Source of the DNA: Acheta domesticus
Lineage: Eukaryota; Arthropoda; Insecta; Orthoptera; Gryllidae
Assembly: GCA_031308135.1 (NCBI GenBank)
Contig: JAHLJT010000631.1
Coordinates: 159,874,921 to 159,938,920, forward strand
Reading direction: 5' to 3'
Length of the DNA: 64,000 nt
Shown: piece by piece, positions 21,541-34,443 of the stretch
Layout of the letters: each line of letters opens with the position of its first letter
Numbering within the stretch: the stretch's first letter is position 1
The notes under the pieces: generated by a model
What the model was told of the DNA's origin: nothing
The model's database searches: none
What the model saw: the letters and a program-made list of their open reading frames with translations, nothing else
Made by a program: the position numbers and the translations under genes

Positions 21541-24102
21541 CCTCTAGGGGTTGGGGATTAAATTTGAAATACTGCCGAGAGGAGTCGTGTCAGCTTCATG
21601 GTTGAAGCGGTAGAACGAAAATGTTCTCGGACGGTTCACCTGGCGGAAAATTTTCGCTGCTGGAGCGAAGCCAGATGTGAGATTCATAGGATGGAGAGCG
21701 TGAAGCGTGAAGGGAAGTATGGGCATAATTTACTCCTAACGACGGTTTGGAATCGAGTAATATGGAGTTTTATCAGAACTATTCCGTTCATTATTTTTCA
21801 TTTGAACACTCAGGACAATCTGTTTTGAACCAGACAATTTTACAAGATGACTATAACTAAATTTTAACAATTCCGTTTTGTTTCGTTAGTTTCTAGTTCA
21901 TTCATGAATCCTTCTAATTGGGCCTAAATGTTCTCTAAAATACCTTTTGGTCTATTGAAGTGATACTGCCGTTGCACTACTTATTTATTCAATTCCAATA
22001 AGGTGTTTTGCCATAACATGTTAAGATGCGAATATAATGCGTTTTATCCAGTTTCTAAACTTCCAATGAAGTATGATTTTCGTTAACTAATTTTCTTTGA
22101 CTATTCATCCTGGGAAATATGACAGGCTGATGTTTTTGGTAACTAGTTTGTATAAGATAAGTCAATATAATGCAATGAATTATTGGAACACTTGTCTCCA
22201 AATAAACCTTTATTGTATTCGAATATTATGAAACTGATCTCAATATTGTAAAAGTTCGCTTCAGAAAATCAAAGTTGATAAATCCGTCATTAAATCCATT
22301 CACAATTTATTACTCTTTACAAATTTTTTCTATCCGGATGACGTAAATCATTTGTAAATATTCCTTATTTTACTGGTTTCTTTGAGGTCGCAGTGCATTG
22401 TAGTTTCTTAAAATATATATTCACTCCTCTGTGCGAGCCCTGTGCTGTGATGAGTGGTCGTACGGTCATACATCCGTCACAGTTCGTGCGTCTCCATCAC
22501 CGACGCGAAGCTCGTTGGCCCAATTGCATACTTAGATCTCCGGTCGCCTCGTCTATTCGCTGGAATCCCCACACGCGCAGATAATACAAATCCCTCGGCA
22601 GATCGCTAATGATTCTGTCCTTCGTACGATCAGACAAATATTACCCGTGTTCCCCACGCTCACAATGGCCACGTGACTACAAAATTCACTAGTTTCACTA
22701 TATTTATACAGACAGTGTATAACTATAACTTTCCACATGTAATTAAACTTCTTTCACCTTCCACTAACTAGCACATTCTATTCACACGGTTCTGGATACC
22801 ACTATCCTGATCATTCCACTACGTGCAACTTGTTATATTCAGTCCTAAAGACATGCAACATTTGATGACTGGCTAGATTCCTTGTGCAGTCCTAAAGATA
22901 ATTGGATTGCTTACTTCTTCCTTACATGATTCTCCAATCCACTTTTCTAATAGTTCCGGATTTCCAACATGTACACCTCACAACTACATAATAAATTCTA
23001 CTACACAAAATTCACGGAAATCCGTAGATGATAATTTTCTCGCCAGTCCATGAATAATCTACACCTCAAATTCTTTAAGTGTTGACAAACGTCGATGTTT
23101 TCTGAGAACTTTTCAAGATCACTTCGTCATTGACTAGCAGCATGGGTTTGCACCTCGCCTAGTAACACCTCTTTCGAAATCTTATGGCCAACTGCTTTCT
23201 CCCTGATTTGAATCAGGTACTTCCGTTCAAATTCCGCAATCGATCATGAGATTGACCGCACCATCTCGGTTTCACCTCGTCAATCAACGAACATTACATG
23301 GAAGTCGAGCATGGAACGTCGCTACATTTACGCGTGTATGACACGAGCATAAGCGAGACGTTATAGTACGTATAGGAGAAAGTGAAAATAACTATGATGC
23401 CGAATAGATAAGATATTCAATTTTCTGTTTTGAAAAATATTTCGGTTCTCCACTACATTTTTCGTATGAAAATAGTTGCTCAAAAGATCCTGTTTCTTTT
23501 TACGGTTTTATGTTATTTTAAAATATAAATTCTTTTTCTTGTAGAACCATTTGAACTCAACATTAAGTTAGAGATGTTTTTGCCAGTAAAATTACAAATT
23601 CAGTGGGTCTGTATTATTCAGTGCGCTGAATGAGATATCGGTTCTAAGAAGGCACATAAGCTTCTGCAGGAAGAGATATGGAATTGTACTAACAAGCATT
23701 CGATGACAACGCACAACTAACCCGTAAAATACATCTGTCATTGTCAAATCTAACAAATTATTCCTGTGCATACAAACACGTACAAAGCAAATGTTTACTA
23801 TTGTTGATGAAGAGAATGGATTTGAATTCAACACGCAAGGAGCATAAACTAAGTTTACACAAATTGACATTGTGAAAACTCTAATCGTGTTCCAAATTAA
23901 CATGCATAAGAAAGTAATTAATAGTTTGTCTAACTTGAATTACTGCAAATAAAAGTGTACTGTATCATTCATCCCACTTACCACAAGTCATAAACACTTT
24001 TGTTAGTTTTCGGAGCTAAAAATATACCGATCAACTGGGAGGAAAATAATAAGTTACGTAACAAGTGTGCAAATGACCTAGCGCACGTATTGCTTATTCC
24101 AC
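21541..24102. other. Intergenic, nothing recognised
   Basis: AT-rich. A relic of the family Q palindromic end may sit at about 23355-23385 ('tagtacgtataggagaaagt'), too short to be certain. No gene. Confidence 0.45.
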
Positions 24103-24245
24103 TTTTTTAACACGCCGCGAGCGAAAATTTTTTTCGCACACCCTTGGAATATTTCACACACCATTAGTTAGAATGAAAAAATAGCTGTTCTGTAGACGGA
24201 AAACAAATATCAAATACCGTTTTTTACGTGCGGCGTGTTGAAAAA
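24103..24245. mobile_element. Small MITE-like element (143 bp)
   Basis: Inverted termini TTTTTTAACACGCCGC (24103-24118) and TTTTTCAACACGCCGC (reverse complement of 24230-24245) match at all but about one base after allowing for the T run. The interior is AT-rich and non-coding. A target duplication is not clear, so the superfamily is undetermined. Confidence 0.55.
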
Positions 24246-27200
24246 TTATTGTAGAAAGACCTATCCCCCTTTGCTCGTGATGATAGTGTGACGTCTTGGG
24301 AATACTACGGTAAACAGGGACCTGAGCTTTTGCTATATACAAGTTTATTGTACAATTATTTACACATACATAGTTCTCACTGCTCTGGAAGACCTGTTTC
24401 TCTGATCGCAGAAGCGATTCTTAGCCGGTTGAAGATCTGTCTGAATTGTAGCCTCGTCACTCCTCAACGAGGGTCCGTACACAGCGTGACCGCAGCCACA
24501 CGTGGAATGACTCTTCCACAATGGCGTTCCAAAACATGGATTGCCTTCACGAGCCCCGCTCGCCTCCGCATCGCCCTGGGCGCAAGTATGTTGCATCCAC
24601 ACCTCAATTCGGCTCAGACCCGAATGCTTGACCATTTCCTTCGCTGGTTTCTTTTGCGAAACGTCACGTGACCGACCTCCCACGAAGGCGACCCACGGCC
24701 CACGTGTTCTCATTACTGAGATTTTGGCCTGCTGCACATGGGGCCTACTGCCATCTGCAGGCCGAGTTCTGTCGTGCACATCATCCCTTGTGCGAACTGA
24801 CAGCCGCCTTCCTAGACACGCCCCCGGCTGCGAGAGACCCTCGAGGTCCGGCCACCGCCAGCCCGACCCCAGATGACCAACCCCTTCCCCCTGCACGACG
24901 AGTGGTCGGTCAGTTTAGCCCAGTGCTATGACGTTACTATAGCAACATTTGTAAACCTACAAAATGAGAATAAGTTAACTGGACGCTGCTGTCAACCCTC
25001 GACTGCTAGTTTTCCGGCAGAAACTGGGACTGGTTTGTTAACATTAAAAAGGGCGCGGTGGATAGACTCGGTTGTAAAACGCTAATTTTTTGAATCTTTA
25101 ATAAATAAAATCGGAGTTTCCGAAAAAAATACGTATATGCAAATATTCGTAAGCGAACGAGGATTGAAATGAGGAGACCTGCTGTACCTCATCGGCAAAT
25201 CCGTTCAGTAGGGGACATCCCTTTGCAAAATTCAGGCGCACAGAGGGTCAATGCGTGGAAAGTGAGCTTGCGGCAAAGGTTATTGCGGGTAATTTATTTT
25301 TCCCAGACACATTCCTGCTTTTCCAGTCATGCTCCATCTAAGCGAGTTATCTTCGTAAATTGTTGCTAAAACGTATTAAACCTTACTTTAAGGTTACTAA
25401 ACCAAGGACTTTTTAATTTAGTGGCAACGGTTGTTAGAATAGTGTTGTAAATTCTTACTTCTACCGAGTTTATCGTATTCCAGTATTGTTGGTTTTAATT
25501 TTTAGAACTTACGATTAAAAAATATTCACGTTATTCACGAAATAATTATTAAACATCATAAATCAAAAAGACATTTTTCAGTAGAGAAAACGATTATTCT
25601 CGGTTCCATGCCATCAAAGTAATTTCCTCTATCAGCGCGGAGCCCCTAACGCTTCCTCTTCCCCTCCCGCTCGCCTGACGTCGCGAGCGCCGCGACTCCG
25701 TTTCAGCGCCAAACGCGACAAAGGGAGACATGAAGGTGGGCGTGTCCCCTGTCCGCCCCCGCCCCGCCGGCCGCCCCATGTGCGCGACGCGCGCTAACCT
25801 CGTTACGCACCGCGGACGCGCATTACGCCGCAGCCGGCGCGTAACACTGTTAATCAGCGCACTTAAAATTCGTCTTAATTACATCATCCGCGACATAATG
25901 CCACCCAGCGCGGGCGACGTGAACAGCCAGCAAATGCGGATGCCCGCGAACAGGCCGTGCGTGAATGTGCGTGGACGTGCGTGGACAAACAGCATGTGCA
26001 GCGTTGCAGGGGGTGCGGGAAGCAGAATGCATAAGATCGACGTAGCAGGGGTGCGGGAAGCAGAATGCGTCCGACGTAGTGGAAACATTTTTTTCAGTTT
26101 CCGCGCTCTGTAAAGGTGATGCTCGAACTTGAGCTGAAGGCACGCACTGATATATTCTGGCCGAATCAGAGGGGACTTCAATATTCTACAACGGTTGGGG
26201 CATTATGTTTCTAACACCCTCTATTTCTAAAATATATCATATTGGGGGCAATATTTAAAGAAATAAATATCGATTATGGTTAAAACTCACCATTATGGAA
26301 ATTAAAGATGAACTATGTTTTTCTTCGCCATATTCGACACTCACAGGCCCCATCATAGTCGTATTCTTTACCTACGACTTTGTACCAATAATTAAAAAAG
26401 ATAAATAAAACATTATTTTAATTTATTGGCTACCTCGCAACCAATCATAACGAGAATAACATGAAGTTTAATTTTGTTTTCTAGGCATTTCAGAACCTAA
26501 CTAATATCTCAATCTGGCTTAGGTTTATCACTTGTTATGAAGTTCTTTATCTCGTTTACGCCCAGATGAAACAGGATTTTCCAAACAAGAGGTCGTCCGA
26601 CGTAGATGAGATTTTACGTGACAATCGAAAACAAGCATATAGCTCAGAGTAAATTTTTACATGCCCTTGAACAGAACTCAGCCGTTAGCTCACCATCAGA
26701 AACTGTATGCCGCCCTCAGCACAAAATGTTTTTAGAGAACTTGAAGAATCCCACATGATGAGAGGAAGCATTCAAGGCATTTAAGTTCCCCAATTTTACA
26801 GCGCAACTAGTCTCCTTTCTCGCTCTCGCCATGCTCTATCTCAATGTTTAATATACTGAAACTACGACCAGATAGCTCTGCCATCACCTTCTTCTTTCTC
26901 ATTGGATCATCTCAATGACATATGCAGAATATCAGCGGTGCCCACTAAGTCTTGTGTATTTGATGTGCTTATCTTTCATATGATCAATGCTCAGATTCGT
27001 CGTCAGGTCTCTGGGTATAGCCCCAAGGGCTCTCAATTACTGCTGTATGTAATGTTACCCGCCTCCGTTTCCAAACTTTACCTAGTTCTATCTGAAGATC
27101 ACGCTCTTTGATTGTTTTTTTCTCCTTCTGGTCCTCTCTGTAATCAGCTAGGATGGGCATGACCACTACCCATGTCTGCTTTTCTTCAAGAAGAGGTGAT

Positions 27201-27667
27201 CTGACATTCGATGCTTAAGTGTTTTGCTCGTTTGATTACACAGACTGTACTTACTGCCCTCTTATTTAAATTGTCTTAAATGATCTTGCAAATTAGTACC
27301 GTTTTTGGACTCGTAAGATCAGACCTTCTGCCTCTTTATTAAGGAAGTCATCCCGCAGAAAACCCTAAGTGAGAGTCTCAACTTCTTTCCATTCAATGTT
27401 GCCTACGAAGTGACATGCCTAGAAATATCGTTCGGCGTTTCTTTCTTTGACTCCTTTTCCCACTAATGAAGCTGGCGTTTCTCAGCTGAAGGACACCTTC
27501 GTTACGTATTTATTATACGAAAAACTTGTGGATGCGTTCTGCTATTAGTTTTTTGCTTTTTTGTATGATGTCGTCTATCTCCAAAAGTCTACAGCCTCTT
27601 GATCTGCCGAGGAGATCTGATGGACTCTGTCAATATTCCTACGCGGATGACAAGCTGTAGTTAGTTT
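24246..27667. other. Intergenic with two GC-rich patches
   Basis: GC-rich patches lie at about 24440-24900 and 25620-26070. The first has a 178-codon minus-strand frame with no domain. The second contains a short direct repeat ('gtgcgggaagcagaatgc' at about 26011 and 26052). Neither yields a recognisable gene. The remainder, 26100-27667, shows nothing. Confidence 0.45.
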
Positions 27668-28460
27668 TTATTTTCTCGCCCTTACTTCCAAACAAGAAAA
27701 TATATTCCAGCCGTGCGCCGGAAAACTGCGAATTTTCGACAGAAAAACTTATTGTCGGGCCCTACTAATGAAGAAGTGAATAAATCATGTTCCTATATGA
27801 AGTACATTACTTACTCTAACACGTGGTGTAGTCAGAATCCATATTTTGTCGGTCTGTCCCTCTGTGGTCAACGCTTCACCAAAACCGTTCAGCTTATTTC
27901 TTCCAATATTGATATTTGCCGGTCTGGACGAACTCAAGATCCTGCGAGTTCGAAAAGCATATTTTGATTTTGGGAAGTACTTTACATAATGCCTCAACAC
28001 TTCAAAAGTTTTCACAAAAATAGCTCCAAGTTTTTATGAAACTTTGTCCTCAAATATCGTATAGATCGCTTACAAAATTGCTCAAGCCTTATTGTCGTTA
28101 ATATCTCTGATTTTTCCAAAAGTTAAAAAGTTAATTTTTTTTCGATATCACCCGAGATTTACAATATTATTACACAATTTTTACTACAATTCTACGTTAC
28201 TACAATACAAAAAATTAACATTGCAAATGTACAATACTGAAAGTAGAGATTTTTTTATAAAATCTGTTTCAATTATTTATCTCTAAGTAAGCTCATTTTT
28301 TAATAAATGAGTAGTTTTCGCTTGACGTACATGAAACTGATTATTTTTTTCTCAAATACTTCCTCTATTTTTTCTTTAATTTTTTACAGATAGAGCAAAG
28401 AAAGATTAAAAGAAGGTGTTTGTCTCAATTTCGTTGATCGCTCTGAATTTTGCTAACGTT
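27668..28460 (+). repeat. Family Q copy, 5' end plus internal unit
   Basis: Starts TTTTCTCGCCCTTAC, then 'gtgcgccggaaaact', 'cgacagaaaaacttattg', 'gtgtagtcagaatcca' and the 'caaaaccgttcag' block. Diverged internal units follow to about 28460. No terminus M is found at the right. Confidence 0.65.
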
Positions 28461-28687
28461 AAAAATAATCTTAGAAACTATGTGCTGTTGCATCGTGATG
28501 ATACAATCGTGTACATTTTTTTGTTACAATATTTAATTTTTACAATGTTTTACGCGAGAATTTTATTCCTTATTCTTGAGCAATATGCTTGCTACTTTTC
28601 GTAGAACCATTTTGTGTTTGTTTAGCAGACGTTTTGCTGCTTAAGGCACTAGATATTGTTATTATTGTTATTACAATCCATGTTGTG

Positions 28688-28688
<1 letters not shown>

Positions 28689-28733
<45 letters not shown>
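28689..28733. repeat. (ATT)n microsatellite
   Basis: About 14 uninterrupted ATT units. Confidence 0.95.
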
Positions 28734-28734
<1 letters not shown>

Positions 28735-31700
28735 ATGTCTGAGACTATTTCACATACGAGCCAGCTTTGTCCGAATGTACTCGTATGTAGTATGCTTATG
28801 TGGCCACATTATAACAGGGAATGTTGTCACGAACTAAACCCCCGTCTCCTGTGTTTCATCAAGGTACGTGTTTGTGGTCGTCCGAATCATGAAAAGCGCT
28901 GTGCGTAACCCGATGCTGCGTATGCTCCGCTTCAGTCCAAGCAGAAATGCGCCCTTGCCCGCACAAAGTTGAGGTTGGGCTATGGATGGCCCAAGGGAAG
29001 GAGAGAACAGTTAGACTGCCGCTGAGCTGAGATGCTTTACTATGTATAATCGGAAGAGTGAGTTCGCGTGTCCTATTGGTCACTTATGGGTACGGTGAAC
29101 TACGATATGTGCAAAATCGAAGGACAGTATTGTCATGTATTCCGAGCGGGTATGGGCCCCTTGTGTCTATTATTTGGTCATTCAAGGGGCTTAATGCCTA
29201 ATTCAGATAATCCGAACAACTTTTTTATGTTAAGACTTTCCTATCCATTTTCGCAACATACCTGGCTTTTGAATGAAGTTAGGAAAAGTCAGTTATTATA
29301 GTTTTATATATAAAATTATAGCTTCAGTATCTTCTGTTTCTTTCCGATGGATATTCTTATGGGAAAAATGATAAAGTAAACGAGATTAATTAATACTAGA
29401 CTAATAGGGATCTCTTAAATTTTAAATTTTCTTAAGAATTCATATATAATGTAACATTTTAAAGTCATATTTTAATTAGTTGACTGAATGTTTTCTAATA
29501 GAAATCAAAATTGATCGTTGTGTATTGTAACAATATTAAATTTCGTTTGAAAGAGATAGAAACTGAAATGGGTTAACTGTGGCAGAAATAATAATGAAAA
29601 CTTAACATGTAGAAAATTCAAAACTATATACCCTAAAAATTAAATTAGTAAGTTGGTTTATCGTTACTTTCGTTTAGCAAGTTCCTATATACATTGTAGA
29701 TAGTTATTTGATTCTGAATCACAATTATTTATTGACAACTTGTAGCAATTATTGTGTGTGAAGTACAGTAAGTGAATTTTCGTCGTTCGAATGCAGGATG
29801 CGAATAAACTCAATGCGCATGCGTAGGAGCACGTGTGGCCATTGTAATTGCACTTTGCGGGAGCGTGAAAGCGCACAAACGTGCGAACGTGCTGGCCATC
29901 TGAGGGCAGCGAACGTTATCACGCGGTGTCCCTGCGGAAGCTGCCCCCATCCGTTGTTCCGTAATGATGCAATAACCCTAATTACAATTTAGTAAGGTAA
30001 TGTTAGTTAATAATGTAAAAGCTTTTCTGGCATGGATAATGTATGCTAATGTAAATTGGCTTGGGGCGTGAATGCTTGAATTCAAGATTTTAGAACATGC
30101 TTTGCTAAAGTATCCAAGAAGTTTTATGTGTAGAAACTATGGAAATTGTGGAAGTGCCATTAAACTACGAAATTCTTACTTTTGTGTATTTAAAAAATAA
30201 CGCATTGAAGCCCAATTTATATGGTCTCACTGAACAATGTTCTTTTCCCAAGAGCTGTAAAAATTAATTATTAATGAAAACGTTGTAGATTTAATAAATG
30301 TAAAACTAAATAATAAAATAAATAATAGTGATAATCTTCCAGTGAAATCACAATGTTTTGTGATCAACGTAGGTAGTTTTGAAAGCACATACTTACAGTG
30401 CAGATTATAATATTCAAATGTATTCTAATGGTAAATACGAGGACAAAATTTTCTCCAACGGTTTAAATCACACCTGATTACCTCTGAATTGAACATTTCG
30501 AATACATTTTATAACAACATTACGGGTTAAATAGATGTCGTAACAATAATTCAACCTGTATTATCGGCAGGAACGGAAGCTAATCAGTAATTAAATTGGG
30601 AAAGTAGACAATTGGACTGAATCTTCGATCACAAACTAGACGAACTGAGTGCACAAGAAGAAATTAAAATCGGAATATAGGCGCATCCCGCTAACCCGAA
30701 CCCCGCAAATCCGAAACTTTGGATAATCCGAAACAAATTCGCGGTGGAGGAAAAATAATCACAATAAATAAAATGTTTATTTGTAGTGTAAAGAAAGAAT
30801 TTATAATTACTGTAGGACTGAACAACTAATTATTGAAACAAATTGTCGAAATTAAACGTTTATTTTACTGGTTACTACGGCGTATATCACATGTTTATGT
30901 ATTATATCACATCCTTTTGAATTGCTGTGCGACAGAAAAATGGAGAGGAAAATGGACGGGAATGTGAAACTACTACTTCCAACATAGAAACGTAACGCTC
31001 GCCCAAAACATATTAGATGGAAGAGGTCTCACTTTATGAAAGAATTAGGAATATTTCTAGGAAAGGTTGGGGCCGTTAGAGAAACGGAAGTTAATGAGTG
31101 GGAAAACAGCACCGATTAGAATGATCGGAGCCTATACAGAAGAGGAAATAATAAATTAATAAGCAAACGATGAATAATTTAATCAGTAATTTAAGTTAGT
31201 AAACTGTTAAGTAAATTAACTAATATGTAACATTCACCTATTAAGTAATAAGTAAATAAATAAGTCAATCAATTTTGAAAAAGTTGAGACTGTCAAATAG
31301 TAAAATGAGCTCATTATGGGACAAGGGGTATGGGTATCCGAAAAGTAAGTGTAGAGACGATGGTGCGGTCGATCTTCTGTGTTTCGCTGTTTGATTTCAG
31401 GAGCGTAATAGGCCAAAGAGTGGAATGATAATGCGTGACGCTCTCACCAGGAAATTATTGAGGATTAAGGTTCAAAGTTCATATTAATTTAAATTCTCAA
31501 TAGAACAACATAGTTATAAGAGTAATGAATATCAGAAATAAATAAACAATTTAGAAAAAGTCTGGTCGATTAGCATGTACTCGGATTTTGACGGCAGGTT
31601 TCCCCCTTCAGGGATTGTTCCTCTGGTGACTTATGGTCTCTTTTCCGCAGCTTTGATGCCATGTAGAGACCATTTGGGGTGAATACCAGAATTCGAAAAG

Positions 31701-32672
31701 TTAGAACTTGATAGGACGTAGGTATTGTAATGGCTTAAAGACCCTCAGCCTAGCCACATTGTATCAAGTTATGTAATTTATATATGGAATAATTATCTAT
31801 TAAATAAATAAATAAATAAAAAATATTTATCAGTAACTTTCACTTAGAGGAACTTGTGAAATTGGTAATCTTTTGCCGTAAGGTTCTGCTTAATGATGCG
31901 ATGTGATGATGCAATCGCTACGCTACGTTGCATTATTCTGGTAATTCTTTATATGTATTTGCACATGTAAGGTACGTCTTTTCAAATAATCCAAGCATTT
32001 CCGAATTCAATCAGACCACACTACCAATTAGTTTGGAATACCTGGTATCTAAATACAGAAACATTATGAAATAAATGAAACGAATATTAGCCTAGTGTGC
32101 ACAGACTACAAAGCGCACAAACTGAATTTACACAGTGAAAGAACATGAAAAATTTGCATGAGAAATCTTACTAAGAAACATCATTGATTATTATTATTAC
32201 ATTAATACCCATATATAACTACCCTTTCATTACACATATTTGAATAATAAACAAAAAAAGGGGAAGCAACAAGTAGAAATGTTCATTTTCAAGAAATCTT
32301 TATATTTAAAACATTAGAATTTTCGTTTAGAAAGGAATTGGGGCATTTAACTCAACCGAATTTCCAGATTTTTGCTTTTAATGAAGGTGGTGTGTCCTAT
32401 AATACGAAGGTATGTTATCGCGTAACTTATTTTATAGAAAAGAAACTAAATTGTAATACTACTTTAAAACAAGCACTGCGAACTCTTCTCCTTTTCATAT
32501 CAAAGCTTATCTTTCTTAATTTGTCTACTAAGACGTTCAGTTGAGTTGCACACGATTCACTGAAAGCAGCCGTCGAATTCTCGTCGAGCGCATGATGCAA
32601 GGATTATGCATCATGGCCTAGTGCGAGCAAACGTGTTTAGTGTGAACTTATCGTTGGCAAGAAGACAGTGTT
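28734..32672. other. Intergenic, nothing convincing
   Basis: AT-rich, with only short unsupported frames. A possible pogo/Tigger-like end ('ctaacccgaaccccgc' with 'ataatccgaaac') lies at about 30690-30745 without a partner. An AAAT microsatellite lies near 31801-31820. Confidence 0.45.
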
Positions 32673-33059
32673 TTAAGTTCGAAGATTAAGCGCTTTTTAA
32701 AGCCAAAATTACTGAGTAGATATAAATGCAATGCCCAGTACTCATTTACAATGTATGGCCCTTTACAAACAATTCAGATTATAATAGTATTCCCTGATTT
32801 TAGCCACTTTCCACATTGTTTCATTACATCATTCGTAAGTTTTGTAAAACTCTCTCATGCCTTATTTTTTTCTAGAGCAATTAAAAAATACGTTATAGAC
32901 CATGGTAATGAAACAATGTGGAAAGTGTCTAAAATCAGGGAATACTATTATAATCTGAATTGTTTGTAAAGGGTCATACATTGTAAATGAGTACTGGTCA
33001 TTGCATTTATATCTACTCAGTAATTTTGGCTTTAAAAAGCGCTTAATCTTCGAACTTAA
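32673..33059. repeat. Long inverted repeat, 155-bp arms, ~98% identical
   Basis: The left arm (32673-32827) and the reverse complement of the right arm (32905-33059) have equal length and differ at three positions by eye. They are separated by a 77-bp spacer. The arms begin and end sharply: neither the outer flanks nor the spacer edges continue the symmetry. The transcript would form a near-perfect 155-bp hairpin. No coding sequence, no terminal duplication and no second copy were seen. It may be a foldback/MITE-type element, a recent inverted duplication, or a hairpin-RNA source. Confidence 0.9.
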
Positions 33060-33929
33060 CCGTGACACATAAAAAGTGCACACCTAAATAAAACAATGAT
33101 AATCGTCTAGAGAACTGATTTAAACAATTCTGACAGCGATATAATGTACTGTCATCTGGAGTATCGTCAAAAGAGGATAGGAAGCAAGTCCCTTTCCTTG
33201 CTATTCTCTATGCTCTCTCTCACTTTCTGCAGAAAACTGCAGCAATGGAACTACATTAATGGTAAATTGAGCAAAATTGGAGATGAACCCAATTTGACCA
33301 ACATTAAGAGTGAGTTAAGATGATTTGGAATGTCAAAAACGGTCTTTGAAGACTAAAATATAATTTCGAAAAATTAAAATATAATAACTACGGTCGAATA
33401 CAATACGGAATAGCTGCTGCATTAATTATAGTTATTTCTACGACACATTTCTAGCGCACATTGTTTGGGACCGTAAAGATTGACATAAAGCCATCAAAAC
33501 ACGTTATTTTCTAGAATTAATCTAGAACATTCTAAAGGAGGTCGACTAAGAATTGTGCTAATTGATTTGTCTTGTCGAGAGACGTCTAATGATCTACTGA
33601 TCACTGCACATATAAGGGAGAACGACCGGAGAGAGGAGGTTGAAGCAGTGAACCGAAAGGGACTCGGTATAAAAGTATTTAACACCGCTCCGGGACGTAA
33701 ACTGGTAATCCAGATGGAGGAGGTTGGCACTAGCATGTTAAAGGAAACCATTGCTTGACTAAAGAGATACGGTGGTTAGAATTAACAACATTGAATATAA
33801 CATGCATTTCAAAAAATATTGATACAGAAATTGAATGAAAATTGAATAAAAACTTCAAACAAAGGAACTCTGAAGTTTCACCTTTCAACTCATATAATAA
33901 GTGAAATATTTGTAGAAGTGCTTAATGGT
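33060..33929. other. Intergenic with one short doubtful frame
   Basis: A 67-codon plus-strand frame at 33555-33758 reads RREEVEAVNRKGLGIKVFNT then APGRKLVIQMEEVGTSMLKE. It has a faint likeness to the gag region of R1-type LINEs, but it is too short to call. Confidence 0.3.
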
Positions 33930-34443
33930 TTTGATAGATTGTTTCGTAATTCCGGGTGCATCAGCTGCCAAAGTCATTATTCCCACAAGTGTAGAACATA
34001 TTTCTTTATCGCGAGAGGTGCAAGTTATCTTCCATCGCTTGATGGGGAGATTCAGCGCCGAGCGACACGTCGGCTTGGTTATCTCCAACCAGATATCTCC
34101 CACCAGCGGGGCACCGCTCCAGCCAGGACAGGCTTGTCTGCTCCCGACTGGTCTCTCGGCATGCGTGGTAGTGTATTGCATGTAAATGTGTAAGTAAGCA
34201 GTAAGGTAAGCTGTGTCTCTATTAGGGTATACATCTGGTATTCACCTTGATCGGAGAAACCACGGAAAACAACCAAGCATGGTAGTCGACCGCAAGAAGT
34301 CTCCTGAAGACAGCAGCAGAATTCGACCTAGCTATGTAGCTAGTGTCAAAAATCCTGCCACCGTCGGGACTCAAACTCTAGAACCTCCTGGTCAGAGACA
34401 CTGCAGTGACATCAATTGATGCCCTGACCCACCTAAGCCGGTG
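33930..34443 (-). mobile_element. tRNA-derived SINE, family S (copy A)
   Basis: Read on the minus strand it begins near 34443 with a tRNA-like head. The A-box-like string is GGTGGGTCAGGGCATC, and the B-box-like string is GAGTTTGAGTCCCG about 55 bp later. It continues through shared body blocks (CTAGCTACATAGCTAGGTCG, 'ctggtgggagatatctggtt') to a 3' block ACACTTGTGGGAATAATG and 'gatgcacccggaattacg' near 33945. It is alignable by eye over almost its whole length with copies B and C. SINEs of this type are transcribed by RNA polymerase III and mobilised by a LINE. The partner LINE is not identified, and no long poly-A tail is evident. Confidence 0.75.

Noticed and set aside
24360..24896. 178-codon minus-strand frame
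   Set aside because: No recognisable domain, an overlapping open frame on the other strand, and GC-rich composition.
26004..26070. Short repeat of 'gtgcgggaagcagaatgc'
   Set aside because: Only two small copies in GC-rich DNA. A local duplication with no further structure.
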